Source: Paenibacillus sp. JNUCC32 (lineage in GTDB: Bacteria > Bacillota > Bacilli > Paenibacillales > Paenibacillaceae). Taken from it: a stretch of 64,000 nucleotides of DNA. Positions 63,042 through 64,000 of this stretch are shown here, one piece after another. The stretch is taken from positions 4,853,501 to 4,917,500 of the forward strand of contig NZ_CP062260.1 in the NCBI RefSeq assembly GCF_014863545.1, read 5' to 3'. The position numbers and the translations under genes were made by a program. Below the pieces are notes generated by a model. That model was not told the origin of the DNA. It saw nothing but the letters and a program-made list of their open reading frames with translations, and did no database searches. Every line of letters begins with the position of its first letter. Position 1 is the first letter of the stretch.

Positions 63042-63560
63042 GTGAGTGAACTGAGAGCGAAAGAATCGAAGCAACAACAGTTCAGCGAACATATCGAGAA
63101 ATGCAAGAACAAGTTATACCGGGTGGCCTATTGCTATGTCAAAAACGAGCAGGAGGCACTGGACATCGTCTCGGAAGCGACCTATAAGGGATACCTCGCT
63201 TATGAGCGGATGAACGCGCCGCAGTATTTTGATTCTTGGATGACCCGGATCGTCATTAACGCTGCCATCGACCATCTCGGTCGCAAGAAGCGGTTTACCT
63301 ATATGGAAGACCAGGCCCAGGACTACGCGGCTGCAGAGCATGGGGTCCCGCTGGAGGAGAAAATGGATCTGTACGATGCGCTGGACAAACTGCCGCCGGA
63401 GGAGAAAACCTACATGATTTTGAAGTTTTTTGAGGACCTGCGCTTTAGGGAAATGGCGGATGTGCTGTCATTGTCCGAGAACACCGTCAAAACCAGGTTT
63501 TATCGCATTATCGGAAAATTGAAATCTTATTTAATCGAGGGAGAGGTCGATAGCCTATGA
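63042..63560 (+). CDS. ECF-type RNA polymerase sigma factor
   Basis: A sigma-70 family factor of about 172 residues: region 2 (LYRVAYCYVKNEQEALDIVSEATYKGY... FDSWMTRIVINAAIDHLGRK) and region 4 (LPPEEKTYMILKFFEDLRFREMADVLSLSENTVKTRFYR). It redirects RNA polymerase to a small regulon, probably under control of the anti-sigma factor encoded next. The frame opens at GTG 63042, which overlaps its AGGAG; a CTG at 63051, 8 bases after AGGAG, is a better-spaced alternative. Its stop overlaps the next ATG by 4 bases. It resembles SigV-group factors. Confidence 0.9.
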   Translation: MSELRAKESKQQQFSEHIEKCKNKLYRVAYCYVKNEQEALDIVSEATYKGYLAYERMNAPQYFDSWMTRIVINAAIDHLGRKKRFTYMEDQAQDYAAAEHGVPLEEKMDLYDALDKLPPEEKTYMILKFFEDLRFREMADVLSLSENTVKTRFYRIIGKLKSYLIEGEVDSL

Positions 63561-64000
63561 CAGGAAAAGAACGCTACGAACACATTGAAATCCCCGCTCA
63601 GTTAACAGGCGTCATAGATGCTGCGCAGAAAAAGGCGGCCACCCGTAAACGATCCAAACGTATGATGAGGTATTCTTCCGTTGTTGCAGCGGCCGCTGCC
63701 CTGCTGTTCGTGGTCAATATCCCAACGGTAGCCAATGCCTTATCCAAAGTACCCGTGGTGGGCAGCATCGTTCAGGTGCTGCAATTCGGGGGCGGCGGCG
63801 AGCGGACCGACGGCGTTACCGTAGGAACGGAAGCTTCCGAGGATGTATTCAAGATTCATTTTGATCAGGAAGGCGAGTCCGTTTCCAGCGTGCCTGCCTA
63901 TACCGTCGACCATAGAGATGCCCCGAACCGCCTTATTTTCACGTTTAACGGGGTTCGAAATTTTGACTATGATACCATCAAGAAAGACATGCTGGCGCTT
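63557..64000 (+). CDS. anti-sigma factor, RsiV/DUF4179-like, 3' end outside window
   Basis: The first 148 residues are visible. A cytoplasmic N-terminus (MTGKERYEHIEIPAQLTG) with a basic stretch (RKRSKRMMRYSS) is followed by one membrane helix (VVAAAAALLFVVNIPTVANA) and the start of an extracytoplasmic domain. Topology and position match DUF4179/RsiV-type anti-sigma factors, which hold their ECF sigma factor until cleaved on an external signal. ATGA overlap with the sigma gene supports coupling. The right edge cuts the gene. Confidence 0.85.
   Translation, partial: MTGKERYEHIEIPAQLTGVIDAAQKKAATRKRSKRMMRYSSVVAAAAALLFVVNIPTVANALSKVPVVGSIVQVLQFGGGGERTDGVTVGTEASEDVFKIHFDQEGESVSSVPAYTVDHRDAPNRLIFTFNGVRNFDYDTIKKDMLAL

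Overview
The window looks like chromosomal DNA of a spore-forming, moderate-GC Gram-positive of the Paenibacillus type. Pointers are the strong AGGAGG-like ribosome sites with ATG/GTG/TTG starts, the YesM/YesN-type sensor pair beside a sugar ABC operon, extracellular proteins carrying copper-amine-oxidase-like stalk domains, a CtaCDEFG caa3 oxidase, a YtrA-type GntR/ABC operon and a guanine-class riboswitch ahead of xpt-pbuX. No rRNA, tRNA, CRISPR array, transposase or prophage module was seen. The taxonomic call is from memory of gene families, not from a search.

Layout. 1-3.2 kb: end of a carboxylesterase, a coupled TauE/SafE permease and a TraB-like lipoprotein-free exported protein. 3.4-7.9 kb: a five-gene minus-strand GntR/ABC-2 transporter operon with a clear promoter and an overlapping 10-bp inverted-repeat operator. 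7.9-8.5 kb: a non-coding tandem array of about 200-bp structured repeats. 8.6-14.2 kb: the caa3 cytochrome oxidase cluster. 14.4-20 kb: methionine aminopeptidase, a small possible stress protein, a serine hydrolase, a di-haem cytochrome and small proteins. 20-22.3 kb: purine salvage under a riboswitch. 22.5-31.9 kb: a large NHL/stalk/FecR protein, a membrane phosphoesterase, a TrmB regulator, zinc-ribbon and VanY-like proteins. 32-36 kb: SNF2 ATPase with a SWIM partner. 36.6-43.3 kb: sugar ABC transporter with its divergent two-component system and a cre-like site. 43.4-47.4 kb: TspO-like protein, RidA, a TIP30-like reductase, an MFS carrier and CsbD.

The most interesting unit is 47.5-51.5 kb. 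A Tat-exported FAD amine oxidase, a RidA-family protein with its own Sec signal, and a TatA lie in one operon; divergently, a shortened TnrA/GlnR-type regulator precedes TatC. The shared intergenic region holds a perfect 17-bp TnrA/GlnR box (TGTNAN7TNACA) centred about 50 bp upstream of a predicted start point for the oxidase operon, plus two boxes with one mismatch near the regulator gene. Together this reads as a self-contained, nitrogen-regulated extracellular amine-scavenging system with a dedicated translocase: oxidation of an amine to an imine outside the membrane, hydrolysis by RidA, and ammonia release.

The second standout is 53.3-61.1 kb: a gene for a roughly 2,436-residue protein made almost wholly of decapeptide repeats organised into 50- and 70-residue super-repeats. 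It has no signal peptide, a small C-terminal tip domain, and a long leader RNA with its own promoter and an intrinsic terminator. After it come an MFS carrier and, at the right edge, an ECF sigma factor with the start of its RsiV/DUF4179-like anti-sigma gene.
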